Shown here: positions 33,078 through 44,580 of the stretch, piece by piece | How positions within the stretch are numbered: position 1 is the first letter of the stretch | Layout of the letters: every line of letters starts with the position of its first letter | Source of the DNA: Phoma sp. XZ068 | Taxonomy: Eukaryota; Ascomycota; Dothideomycetes; Pleosporales; Didymellaceae | Direction: 5' to 3' | NCBI GenBank assembly: GCA_004835665.1 | Contig: RBKR01000001.1 | Location: 1,488,001 to 1,552,000, forward strand | Length of the DNA: 64,000 nucleotides | Notes under the pieces: generated by a model | Told to the model about the DNA's origin: nothing | Databases searched by the model: none | The model's input: only the letters and a program-made list of their open reading frames with translations | Program-made: the position numbers and the translations under genes

Positions 33078-33777
33078 ATGCGTTCGACCATCGTTGGCCC
33101 CACTCTGCTCCTATTGGCTGGCGCAGTAGTAGCGCAGCAGACCGACAGCGAGGTACCACACATCCTACCCTCGCTCATCTCGCTCATCCAGACGACTGAC
33201 CAGGTCTTCACGGTCCAGACATCAATCCCGACTGGTACGGCCTCAATTTGTTATGAAGTGTGCATCCAGGAGCCGTGCTACGCATGTGCGCAATCATACA
33301 TTTCTTTGACTGTTCCAGGCTAAGTAACTGACCATTGTAGGCTCTGCCACCCCCAGCAATGGCCGCCCCAGCGTGAGCTTGCCTGGCGGCACTCTGCCGG
33401 TTCCAATTACCACTGGCATTAGTGACGGCGATGTTACAATGACTCTGCCAGTCGAGTCTCTGCCGCCGGTTGGATCAGAGCCACCACCAACACCATCACA
33501 CTCAGGCATCCTCACGCACCCTCTGCTACCCCCAATCTCGCAAACGACCGATCCCATCATGTCCATCCCCCAGGGAGAGACACCTGAGTCTACAGGTGTA
33601 CTCCCAAGCTCGTCTGCTTCGAGGAGCGCATCGGCCAGTGCGTCCAGGTCTGCGCCGGCTGAGCAGACAACAGCAGCGGCACCTCCATCGCTCAAGAGTG
33701 ACAGCACCCCGTTCCTGCTTGCTTTAGGCATTTCAGGTGTATCGATCCTGTTTGGCGCTGCTTGGACCCTTCTCTAA
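33078..33777 (+). CDS. Ser/Thr/Pro-rich cell-surface protein, probably GPI-anchored
   Basis: Two exons as modelled, 33078-33234 and 33341-33777, 197 aa. The N-terminal signal peptide (MRSTIVGPTLLLLAGAVVA) is followed by a short domain (TDQVFTVQTSIPTG). A 130-residue Ser/Thr/Pro-rich stalk contains repeated PLPV- and SLP-type sequence, and a C-terminal hydrophobic segment (PFLLALGISGVSILFGAAW) ends the protein, fitting a GPI signal. The intron choice is uncertain: exon 1 stays open to a TAA at 33322 and reads through a four-Cys segment (CYEVCIQEPCYAC) that looks like real coding sequence, but no legal splice then joins it to exon 2. Alternative products could be a short secreted Cys protein of 82 residues and the long anchored form. 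No family name assigned. Confidence 0.65.
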
Positions 33778-34415
33778 ATGTAAAGCCGTACAAATCAGAG
33801 TCATGTCCTTCTATTATTGTTTTGCGTCGCGTCCTGATCCATGCAGTGGCGCAATGGTTCAACAGCTCGAGTGGGTTCAAGCTCTGCATACGATTGAGCG
33901 TATAGTTTTACGAATGAATGAACCAGGCAGGCGAGTTTCGGCAAAAATACATAGCATATCAAGCAATCATGAGAACTCGACAGTGAATACGCACTTCAGT
34001 ACGCGATACGCGGACATTGGAATCTAGTTTGCTGCGCCAACGGCTTTCGCGCGGCCTTCTTGCGGGTCCCGGCACATGCTAGCTGCGCCACTGTTTCCAT
34101 GGCTCCACCGCAGCTACCCCAGACACTCTGCCAACTGCGTGGCCGACGCGACCAACATTGCATACAAGAACTCAATTCCCAACATGCTGACGTTTCGCCA
34201 TCCACTACCTCCCAAAGAGGGCCATATATCCAGTGAACAATTTTCTCATTACACGCCTTTCTTTATTCCTAGCAATCGGTTCTGCTAAGGGGCTTCGCCA
34301 ATCGAACCATCAGCTGTTCGTGAGCTTGGCTGACGACCCGGCGCGCAAGCCGAAGGCGCTTCAATTCATCCACCATAAACTGCCGTCGCTCGTCATTGTT
34401 ATTTAATTAACTATC
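33778..34415. other. Intergenic
   Basis: 638 bp between two plus-strand genes. A tRNA-like patch around 33843-33893 (gtggcgcaatggttc, then gggttcaagctc) has A- and B-box resemblance but no cloverleaf, so no RNA gene is called. A run of AT bases precedes the next start. Confidence 0.4.
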
Positions 34416-36023
34416 ATGGCGTCCCCAAATTCACAGTCAACATCGCCAGCAAACGTTTCGACCCCGGTCCCGTTCCCGCAGCCCGAAGGCCTCGATGACA
34501 GCTCAAAAGGCAAACAACGTGCGCGAACCTCGACCAATGCCTCGACAGCTTCAAGCAGAATACGGAGCGCGAGCATAAAGCTCATGGACGCAGACCCCCC
34601 ACCGGGCATGTGGGCTGCCACAGGTAGTGTTGCGTCCAAGGCGCCTTCACTGGTGGACATCAGGAGAGGATCATTTGGGTCTGAAGGCTGGGATGCGCAA
34701 AAACAGCGGCAACACCGTCAGGGCAGCCAGGAAGGAAACGAGAGGCCCGCGAATAACAGGAAGGGGTCATCCGGTAAACTCGGTGTGGAGCCTTTCCCAG
34801 CTCTGACAGAGGAGAGGTCATCGTTCGAGACTCGTGAACGCGTCCCCAACTACGACGGCCGAAACGATGCCAAGGAACTCGGAACAGGAATTGAGCCCAT
34901 GACCTCACACTTTACTGATAAAAGCGAGGAAGCAGCAGTACGCCAACCATTGCGCAGCTCAGGCCAAGTACGTGATCTTCTCGCAACGAGTTTTTTTCCA
35001 TACACTGCCATGTCACCCCCCCCCCCCCGCCTCTTTATTTACTACAACGTGGCCCACTCATGTCTCTGTACGTGAAGAAATGGTGTGGTATTTGGGAATG
35101 ATCAGAAGGTTTCGTGTGCAACTTGTGCTTCTCGTCCCCCTCAATAACACCATTTATGCACATACTGACTGGACTGCGCACAGTATGCGAACGGATATGT
35201 ACCACCACCAAAACTGCCATGGAAGCAATCCGTCGTCATCGGACTAAAGGGGTTCTGGAAATGGTTCTTGACCATTCCCGGATTTTTGATCACGGTATAC
35301 GGTCTCAATGTTGTCGCTTGGGGCGGTATGCTCTTTCTTCTTCTCTGCAATGCTGCACCTGCAATGTGTACACCAACTTGCGACGATATCAACTCTCCGC
35401 GGAGGATCTGGATTGAGATTGACTCGCAAATCCTCAACGCGCTCTTCTGTGTCACTGGTTTCGGTCTTGCTCCTTGGAGATTCCGCGATTTATATTGGTG
35501 GGCACATTGGAGACTTGGAGGTTCCAAGAAGAAGCTGATTGGCATTCGACGACTTGCTGGCATACATCGAGGATGGTTTCGACTCCCCGGTTCTGAGCGA
35601 CTCCCTGAAGACGCAGATGCCACAAAGGTTAACTCTGAGGACCAAGCCGTACCAATTCCGGCTAGCAAGATACCCGACCCACCGCCTACAGGCTGTCGTG
35701 CATCACCGACCATCTCCTGGAAGATGGATTTTGTGCTGTGGATGAACGCTTCGAACACTTTCTTTCAAATTCTACTATGCTTCTACATGTGGCACTACGA
35801 CCGAATCCAAAGACCGTCATGGGCAACTGGTCTTTTCGTTGCGCTGGGTTGCATCGTGGCAGGAGTTGCAGGGATAATGATCGCTGTTGAGGGAAAGAGA
35901 ATAAAGAAGGTAGAGGGTGTGCCCATGCGCAAGGAAGACCGAGACAGGCAGACAGATGAGGAAGCACAGAGTGCCCAAAACGTACCGCTAGTGTCCTATC
36001 CTGGTACTGCCTCACAGGCATGA
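34416..36023 (+). CDS. DUF2985 family membrane protein
   Basis: Two exons, 34416-34967 and 35184-36023, 463 aa; the 216 bp intron contains a run of 13 C (35016-35028). The first 190 residues are polar and Ser-rich with probable phosphorylation sites (STSPANVSTPVPFPQPEG). The DUF2985 core follows: KGFWKWFLTIPGFLITVYGL, a first membrane pair, then CDDINSPRRIWIEIDSQILN, FGLAPWRFRDLYWW and a second membrane pair after MNASNTFFQILLCFYMWHYD. The motif PWRFRDLYW is characteristic of these fungal proteins, whose role is unknown. It probably sits in an internal or plasma membrane with cytosolic termini. Confidence 0.85.
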
Positions 36024-36722
36024 TGGGCGCCCAGGTTACTCGCATATGGAAGAGGAGTGTCTGACAGTTACAATGATTGGTTCGGAAAAGTTGCTGCGTC
36101 GTCTTGGCGCAGACGTTGGATCCTCATCGTGTGGCAATAACATGGATATCCGGCATGTCCCAGCAACGCAACTAATTTAAGATGACTCCTCGAAATGCTT
36201 CACAAGCTTCTCTGTGATTGTGATGACAGCCGTGTGTCAGCAAGTAAAGTTATCGCTCATGACGAACGGAGACTTCTCCGTATACTTCTAGGCGAGTCAT
36301 TGACGATCGCCTTCAAGCCATAACCCTGCTACCTGCATGTTCGCAGTACGCCGAGATCTCCGGCCGAGGCTGACATGCGGCGGACGCTAAAAGTACGATC
36401 TGTTGACAAAAATGACGTACGACGTCACGAACACGCCTCGAAGCTGAGTGTGACTACTGCACGAGACTGTCAATAAACTTGGCTTCGGCCCTAAAGCTGA
36501 CTTTATATCCCTTAGCTAGTTGCTTCTTAATCTTGCCACGCTCCGGAGGCTCGGTCCTTCCGACTCGACCTTGTATTCCAAGAGCGTATATAGAAAAGCA
36601 CAGCCTTGACCAATTTTGAATCTCACTTTAATCGAAACTGCAATATCCCTACTCCGCCTATACGACCTAATTAAGACAACTATCACACCTAACCAACGAG
36701 CACGCATTCGTCAGTAAGCAGG
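36024..36722. other. Intergenic
   Basis: 699 bp between two plus-strand genes. A TATA-like tttatatccc at about 36501-36510 lies 210 bp upstream of the next start. Nothing else is seen. Confidence 0.4.
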
Positions 36723-37652
36723 ATGGCTTCTGCCGAATACTATCTGGGCAGCCAGGGAGCGCAACAGTACCACAGTCAACAAGCAACGCCTACTTACTCA
36801 TCTCAACAACCGCAATATCAGCCACAACCTCCAACACAGCCGTGGCCGCGACAGCAGTACAACCCTTCCTCTTACGCCAGCACGCCCCCGCCTTCATATT
36901 CACCGTACAGTCCACAGCAACAAAAGTCACAGCCTCAGGCCTACCCTCCGCCACCACCGCCACAACAGCAACAGCAGCAACCTCCTGGGAAAAGCTATCA
37001 AGGACCAGCTGCGCCATACTTTCCTCCCCCACCGCAACAGTCAAATGGATATCTAGGCCCGCCACTACAGCACGTACGCAGCCACTCCCAGCCAGCTACT
37101 CGAGTTCGTTTTGCAGACCAAGAATCAACTGCACTCGGGTCGGAGACCGAATCAGACAGCGACTCGTCACCTCGACGCAAACACCGCCCTCGCCGAAGTC
37201 GCGATCGTACACGTGACTACCACCGCTCAAGAGAAAAGGACCGCGATTCGGACTACAGCGACCGAGACTACGATCGTTCTCGTGGTGGCTGGACCAAGAC
37301 ACATCAAAAGAAGCATGAAAACAGGGACACATTCTTAGGCGCTGGTGCAGGCGGGATCATTGGAGATGCTATCTTCCCTGGTCTCGGCACTGCAGCAGGT
37401 CTGATCCTTGGAGGACTTGGTGGCAGAAAATATGCGAAAGACAAGCGGAGCCATAGCGAAGAAGGTCGTCCGCACCGACCCCGAGACGCTTACCGCGATG
37501 GAAAAGAAATACGCGAGGACAGAGATTCTGGGAGGCATAGACACCGCGATGCGTACCGCGAGGGCAAAGAGGATAGGAGGAGAGATAGAGCTAGGGACTC
37601 TGGTTATGGATATGACGAAAGGGACATCGAAAGCGGATATGGAAGGAGATGA
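36723..37652 (+). CDS. Q/P-rich low-complexity protein with glycine-zipper hairpin
   Basis: Single exon, 309 aa. Residues 1-115 are almost entirely Gln, Pro, Tyr and Ser, with runs such as QAYPPPPPPQQQQQQPP: prion-like in composition. Residues 130-200 are an Arg/Asp/Ser-rich (RS/RD) region. Around residues 204-236 lies a glycine zipper (FLGAGAGGIIGDAIFPGLGT, then AAGLILGGLGG), with Gly or Ala every fourth residue, typical of Gly-zipper 2TM hairpins that insert into membranes. The remaining 75 residues are Arg/Asp-rich with two near copies of RDAYR-GKE (RDAYRDGKE and RDAYREGKE). Similar proteins are common in ascomycetes and have no known function. The start has a good context (gcaggATGGC). 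Confidence 0.8.
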   Translation: MASAEYYLGSQGAQQYHSQQATPTYSSQQPQYQPQPPTQPWPRQQYNPSSYASTPPPSYSPYSPQQQKSQPQAYPPPPPPQQQQQQPPGKSYQGPAAPYFPPPPQQSNGYLGPPLQHVRSHSQPATRVRFADQESTALGSETESDSDSSPRRKHRPRRSRDRTRDYHRSREKDRDSDYSDRDYDRSRGGWTKTHQKKHENRDTFLGAGAGGIIGDAIFPGLGTAAGLILGGLGGRKYAKDKRSHSEEGRPHRPRDAYRDGKEIREDRDSGRHRHRDAYREGKEDRRRDRARDSGYGYDERDIESGYGRR

Positions 37653-38316
37653 TTAAGACAATGGGTACGACGCAGGGAATAAGTAGCATAGAAAGTACAG
37701 CCAGCAGGACTGGGATGAGGAAAGGGCGACCTTCAAGAGCGGTACCGGTGTCCGGCACACGGTCATAAGATCTGGAGCCATTAATGAATGAATGAAATAA
37801 CGTAGTAACAAACATTAACTTATTGGACCTTGGGTTTCGTGATGCGCAAGCTGAAGGGGCTCGATAGCGCTACTGACTAAGCTGGCTCGAGCTTCTCGTG
37901 GTATTCTTCACGCGTCAAGCTCCAGACCTGTTTCTTCAATCAACAGATGAATGCCACAACGCTTCATCACCGCGCAAGACAGGCCTTGCGCATCTGCCTG
38001 TCATAAACCGTAAGTCACTCTCTGCACATTTCCTGTCCTCCTATATGATGCTAGAATGTTATTCATTCAGTTATCCCTGTCTGAAAACGACTGTTGAAAA
38101 AAGTAAAACCCTGATATACACCTTCAAGCTTGCCCATTCATGTCCAGAACTTGATGATCCTTTACTGATTCATCATAGGTGTATAAGTGCCGCTAGAGCA
38201 TCGTGTTCTTCGACGCAACGCCTCCGACCGCGGATATATCTACGTGACGTTGAGACTACCGCGCATTGTCATCCAATTCAGAGGCAATGCGTACGTTCAT
38301 GCGTACGCTGCTATCC
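37653..38316. other. Convergent 3' intergenic region
   Basis: 664 bp between the stop of the glycine-zipper gene and the stop of the sulfhydrylase. Only 3' UTR-like sequence is apparent. Confidence 0.4.
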
Positions 38317-39959
38317 TCATGCCGCAGCCTTCGCCGTTCCGTTGACCTGGTTGGGCTTAGGAGCGTATAATGTGCCGTCGCTGGCGTCAGAAGACAGGCC
38401 GCTCTTCCATGTTGGGACCCATCCGTCAGCTGGCTTGAGCCCGGCGCCAACGAAGGCCTGTTCGAAGTCGTGGATGATGTCGTCGATATGCTCTAGACCA
38501 AGTGAAACGCGAATCAGATCTGGTGTGACGCCACCCTTGATCTTCTCCTCGTCGGGAATCTGTTGGTGTGTGGTGCGCCATGGATGAATAATGAGCGTCT
38601 TTGCGTCGCCGACGTTGGCGAGATGCGAGCACTAGAAATGTTAGTGATTTTCGATGATCGAGAGGACGACGGACATACCAGCTTCAAGTTGTCAACAACG
38701 GCTGCGACCTCCTTAATGTTACCGGCCACACCGAATGTCAAGACACCACCCTGTCCCTTGGGTAGTACTCGCTGAGCCAGCTTGTAGTCTGGGTGCGATT
38801 CAAGTCCAGGATAGTTGACCCAGTTTACACAAGGGTGCTTTTCGAGCCATCTATTGAAGGGTTAGGGGATTTGCCGATATACGATCATGTGATAATAGCC
38901 CACCTTGCCAGTGACAGAGTGTTGGAGACATGGCGCTCAGCACGTAGTGCTAAGGTCTCAAGGCCTTGAACGAAGAGCCAGGCGTTGAAGGGACTCATGC
39001 ACGGCCCAAGATCGCGCATGGCATCCATGCGGACTTTGGCAGAGAGCGCCTTGAACCCGTACGTTTCCCAGAAACGCATACCGTGGTACCCATCAGCAGG
39101 CTCAGTCCTGTACCGTCTGTAAGCTCGAGAACAAACCAAACTGAGTGGGAGATTTACATGCAAGGAAACTTGCCACTGGCCGACCAGTCGAAGTGGCCGC
39201 CATCGATGACAATACCACCCATCGATGTTCCGTGACCACCAACCCACTTGGTAACGGACGAGGTTACAATGTCGGCACCAAGCTCAATAGGCTTGCAGAG
39301 GTATCCGCCCATGCCAAAAGTATTGTCGACAATCAGCGGAATGCCAGCTTCATGGCAAACCTCACTAATGGCCTTCAAATCCGGAATATTGAACTGCGGA
39401 TTCCCAATCGTCTCAACATAGACCGCTCTTGTCTTATCATCAATCGCATTCTTGATGTTCTGCGGATCGCTACCCTCGACAAACTTGCAGGGAATGTTGA
39501 ACTTCTTGAAGTACACCCTAAACTGATTGAATGTTCCACCGTACAGGTTCATCGTGCTGACGAAGTTGTGGCCAGGCTCACAGATACTTGTCAAAGCCAT
39601 GAACTGCGCAGAGTGTCCAGAAGCAGTCGCTACAGCGCCGACTCCGCCCTCAAGCATCGCCATGCGCTGCTCGAAGACCGCAGTCGTTGGGTTTCCTTTC
39701 CGAGCGTTAGAGGATCGAGATCTACCTTATCCGGTCGTTACATGTGTGGATACCTACCCATACGAGTGTATACATAGCCGTCTTTCGACCAAGCGAACTT
39801 CGCCGCACCATCATCGGCATCGGTGAAGTTGTAGGAGCATGTTTGGTAGAGAGGTAGAGCGCGGGAACCGTTGATGGGATCGGGTTCTTGGCCGCCGTGG
39901 AGTGCGATGGTTTCGTACTCTGGAGCCTTTGTCACGTTTCCGAGGTGACCAGATACCAT
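38317..39959 (-). CDS. MET17: O-acetylhomoserine sulfhydrylase (MET17/cysD type)
   Basis: Five exons: 39959-39758, 39695-39158, 39107-38904, 38850-38679, 38631-38317; 476 aa. PLP enzyme that joins sulfide to O-acetylhomoserine to give homocysteine. N-terminal YETIALHGGQEPDP, TRMGNPTTAVFEQRMAMLEG at the first splice, the PLP aspartate region (IPLIVDNTFGMGGYL) and the PLP-binding Lys217 in SSVTKWVGGHG. Exon 5 carries HPWRTTHQQI and the closing substrate-site Arg in LIRVSLGLEHIDDI. At the third exon two acceptors eight bases apart are possible; the one at 39108 gives FPCMTEPADGYHG, closer to the family text. The product is somewhat longer than yeast Met17 because of a C-terminal tail. Its substrate is made by the MET2-type gene 2 kb away. 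Confidence 0.94.
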
Positions 39960-40743
39960 CGTGATGATTATTGGAAGATGATTATGTTGGAGAAGAGAGA
40001 GACAGAGGGGAGACAGAGAAAAGAGGTTGAGGTATTGAGAACTACAAAGTGGACATGCTTCCAACTATATACCAGGATACTCAAGCCTCAACATTGGCAA
40101 ACTCCCACGCCCAGAGGCTCTATCGCGGTACACCGCATGCGCAGACTACTTCTACGATCCGTTATCGTCGTACGCACCGTCTCCGTGCAACACGTCATGT
40201 ATCCGCAGAGGAGCTTCAGCGGCATGCCAGGCTCGGCAACGTTATCAGCGCCGCGGATAAATGAGATTCATCCGCCTGTTCCAACACGGACGCGGCTGTC
40301 CGACCAGGACTTGCAGCTAACAGCCTGAGAAGATTGGCTTGCAGGCTTCAATATCGGAAATGCCGACGGCCGCCGACGAGATGCCGGTGGTACAAACATC
40401 ACTAAGGACCCACCTCCCCGCGCCCACCTGGTATGACCCACAGCGGACCCGGGTGACGCCAAAATCTCGTATTTTGAATGTGGATTTGTTTCATGGTCAA
40501 CATTTATATGGGGTTGGGTTGTTGTCTCGGCAGCTACGTTGCAGTCACTGAACTGCAGGTGGAACGAAACAGTGAGTGTGAGCAAGAGCATTCATTTTCT
40601 CCAGACTAGTTCCTGTAGAGGTCCATTCCTGTGAACAGTATATCATCTTCTATGGGGCAAAGGTAACATTGGCTGCAGGCTTTGTGTTGACCTTCAGCTC
40701 ACTGCATACGTTAGCTTGGCAACAGGCTTGATAAGTCAAGCAC
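39960..40743. promoter_or_regulatory. Upstream region of the sulfhydrylase gene
   Basis: 784 bp on the promoter side of the sulfhydrylase and after the nitrilase stop (both minus). A sulfur-regulator site would be expected, but I found no clear ATGRYRYCAT palindrome by eye. No gene is supported. Confidence 0.4.
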
Positions 40744-41722
40744 CTACAAAATGTCCGGCCTCGAGTAAGACCCTACAGAATCGAAGTCCATCTATACATG
40801 TCAGCTCAGCTACTATTTGCACATGTTCGTCTCTTCTTACCCTGGAAGCTATCAGCTCATCCCGGTTCAAATCTGCGTAGACAATTCCATCTTCATCCCA
40901 TAGCGGCTCAGCCAGAAACTCTCCCAAGGGACCAACAACGCAAGAGCCCCCGTGGCTCAAAATCACATCTGGTGTCCACTTGCTCCCATCAGGTTGACGG
41001 TCACTGCTCTCCGGTGCAAATGGCGGGTAGTCTTCCGGAAAGTCCTTCACCTTGCAAAACTGGTTCACGCTGATGACAAAACACCTTCCCTCCTTCGCAA
41101 TGTGCTGCATTGACGCGACCCAGCTCTTCAGATCATCGGCATTGGGCGCGATGTAGATTTCGATACCTTGCTGGTACAATGCCATGCGCGCTGCTGGCAT
41201 GTAGTTCTCCCAGCAGATAAGTCCCCCTACCTTGCCAATTTCAGTGTCGACGACTTTGAGACCATCGCCAGAGCCGCGACCCCATACTAGTCTTTCTGCT
41301 GCGGTGGGGATGAGTTTTCGATGGCTGGAGAGTAGTGTGCCGTCTCTTCCAATCAACACAGAAGTGCAGTATAACGTCACACCGCCAGTGGAGTCTTTCT
41401 CGATGATACCAACAGATAGAAACACATTATACTTCTCAGCAATACCTCTCAGTGTCTCGAACTCTGGGGAAGTGAGGGAGATGGCGGAGTCATAGTACTT
41501 TGCAAACCACTGGCGGCCGCGAGGTTCGCGAGAGCCAATTGTTGCATCAAAAGCGTAACGCCAGGGGTAGGCGGAGAGGAAACCTTCTGGGAAGATAACG
41601 AGGTCTGCGCCATTGGAGGCGGCTTGAGCCGTATAGGTTGCGATTTTCGAAATACTTGCGTCGAGGTCAAATGATACCGGCGCTGTTTGCACAGCGGCGA
41701 CTTTGATAGGTTCCGTGCGCAT
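40744..41722 (-). CDS. Nitrilase (carbon-nitrogen hydrolase)
   Basis: Two exons, 41722-40841 and 40791-40744, 309 aa. Hydrolyses nitriles to acid and ammonia; the catalytic triad is intact: Glu46 (IFPEGFLSAYPW), Lys136 (SSHRKLIPT) and Cys170 (GLICWENYMP). The CWENYMP and YPWRYAFDA texts place it with fungal aliphatic or arylacetonitrile nitrilases rather than amidases. The tiny second exon (16 codons) is needed to give the family ending MDFDSVGSYSRPDIL; without splicing an unrelated tail would follow. Fungal cyanide hydratases are close relatives, and I cannot exclude that activity. It shares a 377 bp divergent promoter with the MET2-type gene, so co-regulation with sulfur amino acid synthesis is possible. 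Confidence 0.92.
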
Positions 41723-42099
41723 CGTGGATCAAGTACAATTGCAAATGATAGAGCAGAAAAGAATAAACAGACGGAGAACAGAACTGTCAAAAGTGATTGA
41801 ATTGATGATAACGAGGAATTTCAACGTCACAATCGCATGAAATCAGCTCCAAAGATCGGCTCAAGCCGTGCAAGGCCAGTGTAGTGTTATGCCGAAGATA
41901 AGTGGGTCTCGGCAGAACTACCCCTATCTGTGGAAAAGCGAGCATACAAGCTTCTGACAGCGCGACGTCTAGATAACACGGCAACGGCACTTGCGGCCTG
42001 AATATGCGTGTGGGGTTGGTTGCCGATTGTGTAAGGACCACTGTGGTTTGAGTGCAGGTTTACTACCTGCGTTTGCCAAGGTGATCTCAAGGACAGTGT
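41723..42099. promoter_or_regulatory. Bidirectional promoter of nitrilase and MET2-type genes
   Basis: Only 377 bp separate the divergent starts, so regulatory sites are shared or interleaved. The sequence is AT-rich near the nitrilase start (gaattgatgataacg around 41797-41812). No operator is defined. Confidence 0.5.
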
Positions 42100-43717
42100 A
42101 TGCCTTTGCATATTAGGACGCCCGCGATGGGTTCTTGTTCGGTCTTAAGAGGACTTATACGTCTTACTCTACGATCAGTAACACTGTCGAGAATTTCTAA
42201 TCTTCGCATGTCATCTGGATTTTCTACCAAACGTAGGCTATCTCAGAACGCCAACCAGATAGCGCCGCTTTCTTCGACCTCGTCAATCTCGCCAAGCATG
42301 TCGTCGATAGGTGAGTTCTTACAAGACATTCGGAGCTGAAAGTTGACCCCTTCAGATCTCGACAGCAGACGTGACCCCAACAACTACTACTCTGCTTTCG
42401 TTCCTGGCCAAAAAATAGCCACTGTTCCCTCCTTCACTTTCGACTCTGGCGCCACACTTGATACGGTTCCGGTAGCATTCTCAACCTGGGGGACTCTCAA
42501 CGCGCGCCGTGATAATGTGCTCGTTATATGCCATGCCTTAACCGGCAGCAGCGATGCAATGGACTGGTGGCGCCCACTGATTGGACCAGGAAAGGCATTG
42601 GATCCGACACGATACTTCATTTTCTGCGCAAACGTTCTCGGTTCACCATATGGATCCGCATCACCGTTATCAACGAATCCTTCCAGTGGCCGACCTTATG
42701 GGCCAACATTCCCGCAATCGACTGTCAGAGATGATATACGGTACCTTTGCACTCTGATCTGACAGAAAACCCCAATGACTAATTCATAATAGTATACATA
42801 AGCAGGTTCTAGATGCTTTGAACGTTCAAAGCGTTGCAGCAGTGATCGGAGGCTCAATGGGAGGAATGGGAATACTTGAGTGGGCTCTTTCCACGCCGCC
42901 TGGTTATGTTAAAAACATCGTTCCCATCGCCACGTCCGCATACCAAGGTGCATGGGGCATCTCATGGGGTGAGACGCAACGACGATCCATCTACGCGGAC
43001 GCGACTTATCAAAACGGATACTACAATCCTGTCCCCGAGGGCCAGCCACAGAGCGGGCTCGGCACCGCGCGCATGATCGCAATGTTGACATATCGGTCTC
43101 ATAGCTCGTTCGAGGCAAAGTTCGGTCGTAGGCCTGCGGATCCTAAGAAGAGGAAGACAACAACACCAACTACGGGTGCTTTACCGTCGCCCCCACCGAG
43201 CGATGTAGGATCCGACGCCGAGAGCACGGAAGAGGAGCCAGCCAAGTACTCAGCACAAGGCTACCTTGACTACCAAGCAGATAAGTTCCTTACTAGGTTC
43301 GACGCAAACTGCTACATACATCTTACCAAAAAGATGGATACCCACGACATCACTAGGGGACGTGTAAACACGCACAATCTCACACCGACGCAAGAGGACT
43401 TACACAATGTGTTAAGTAAGGCGCCACCCAAAGCGTTAGTCGTTGGTGTAGAAAGTGATGTCCTGTTTCCAATCTCTCAGCAGATTGAGTTGGCACGGCA
43501 TTTGCCCGAATCGAAGTTCCTGGCACTAGAGAGTGGCGATGGCCACGATGGTTTCCTGTTAGAATTCGACACACTAAACAAGGCGATGAGGGAACATCTG
43601 CAAGATGTGCATCCATGGGTTTATGAGGGCCCGCCAAACGTTGAAGGGAACACGGAGAGCACAGAGCATGGTGTAGTGAACAGTGTCTTTGGAGAAGCCG
43701 AAGGTGTGGAGTTCTGA
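42100..43717 (+). CDS. MET2: Homoserine O-acetyltransferase (MET2 type)
   Basis: Three exons: 42100-42310, 42356-42740, 42793-43717; 506 aa. An alpha/beta-hydrolase enzyme that acetylates homoserine, first step from homoserine to methionine. Conserved blocks: VLVICHALTGSSDAMDWW, NVLGSPYGSASPLS, the nucleophile Ser220 in GGSMGGMGILEWAL, ETQRRSIYADATYQNGYY, and a C-terminal Asp/His pair in GVESDVLFPISQQIEL and SGDGHDGFLLE. An insert (about 320-355, acidic and Pro/Ser-rich) is usual for fungal forms. The N-terminus before SSIDLDSRRDP is Arg/Ser-rich with no acidic residue (SVLRGLIRLTLRSVTLSRIS), like a mitochondrial presequence; starts at 42100, 42127 and 42208 are all in frame, and the last would remove it. 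Confidence 0.93.
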
Positions 43718-44580
43718 GAGGAAACATTGTACCATTTACGGAAGATTTCGAATTTCAATGTATTATAAGGGAGAAAAACTTGAATTGTCGTTTTGTCAAA
43801 TCTTAGTCTACCTGCAATATACTTGAGCAACATGGCAGGTTTCAAATAAATCATCGAGGACGAAAGCAAACTATTTCACCCTTCAATCGTCCACCGTTTC
43901 TACAGTCGAACCAATGTGCACGCCGAAACTCCCAACGCCAGACAATTGCAATGGGAGCCTAAAGGGCTCAATTAATGACAGCTACTGCAGTTAATGTCCA
44001 TCATGTATGTCTTTGTCACATATCACAAGGAAATGGTCAGCAACGCAGCCGAGATCCTTGCAGCACTTGCAAGTGCTAGCGTGGACCCTATCAGTCAGAG
44101 TGCAAACAATTGGACGTCTCGTGTGTTCCCAATATCACTTATGAAGGGATGCACTAAATGCAATCAGATCCGGCTTCATGGTGCAGGATGAGCAACACAC
44201 AATGGAGGTTGTGCAAGCCAAGCAGAGAGAACCTTCGATGAAGAATGCGGAAATCCCTTCATCATAGACCATAATTGTACTGAACACAGTCTCCGGTCTC
44301 ACGCTTGATACCACTTCTAACTGATGACAACATTGAGGGCGATAAGGGTGTTTTCGAAACGAGTTATAAAGTTATGATCATTATGTTCTAGTCATGCCTT
44401 GAAATCCAGGTCGCTGGTCAATCTGATCATGGGTACTGTTGGCCGTTCAACTACGAAGAAAAGCGTATTACGAATTGTTGCTTGATTACACAGCGCGCCG
44501 GCTGCAGAACTGAATGTAGAGAAACAGCAACAAGGGCTAAAAGACTCTGAAGAGCACCGATGTTTATACATGTGTTGAGT
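43718..44580. other. Convergent 3' intergenic region
   Basis: 863 bp between the MET2-type stop (plus) and the regulator stop (minus). AT-rich, with no gene, repeat or RNA supported. Confidence 0.4.

Noticed and set aside
33843..33893. tRNA-like sequence with A- and B-box resemblance
   Set aside because: The boxes are too close together and no acceptor stem forms.
35016..35028. Run of 13 C as a possible phase-variation tract
   Set aside because: It lies inside an intron of the DUF2985 gene, so length change does not alter the reading frame.
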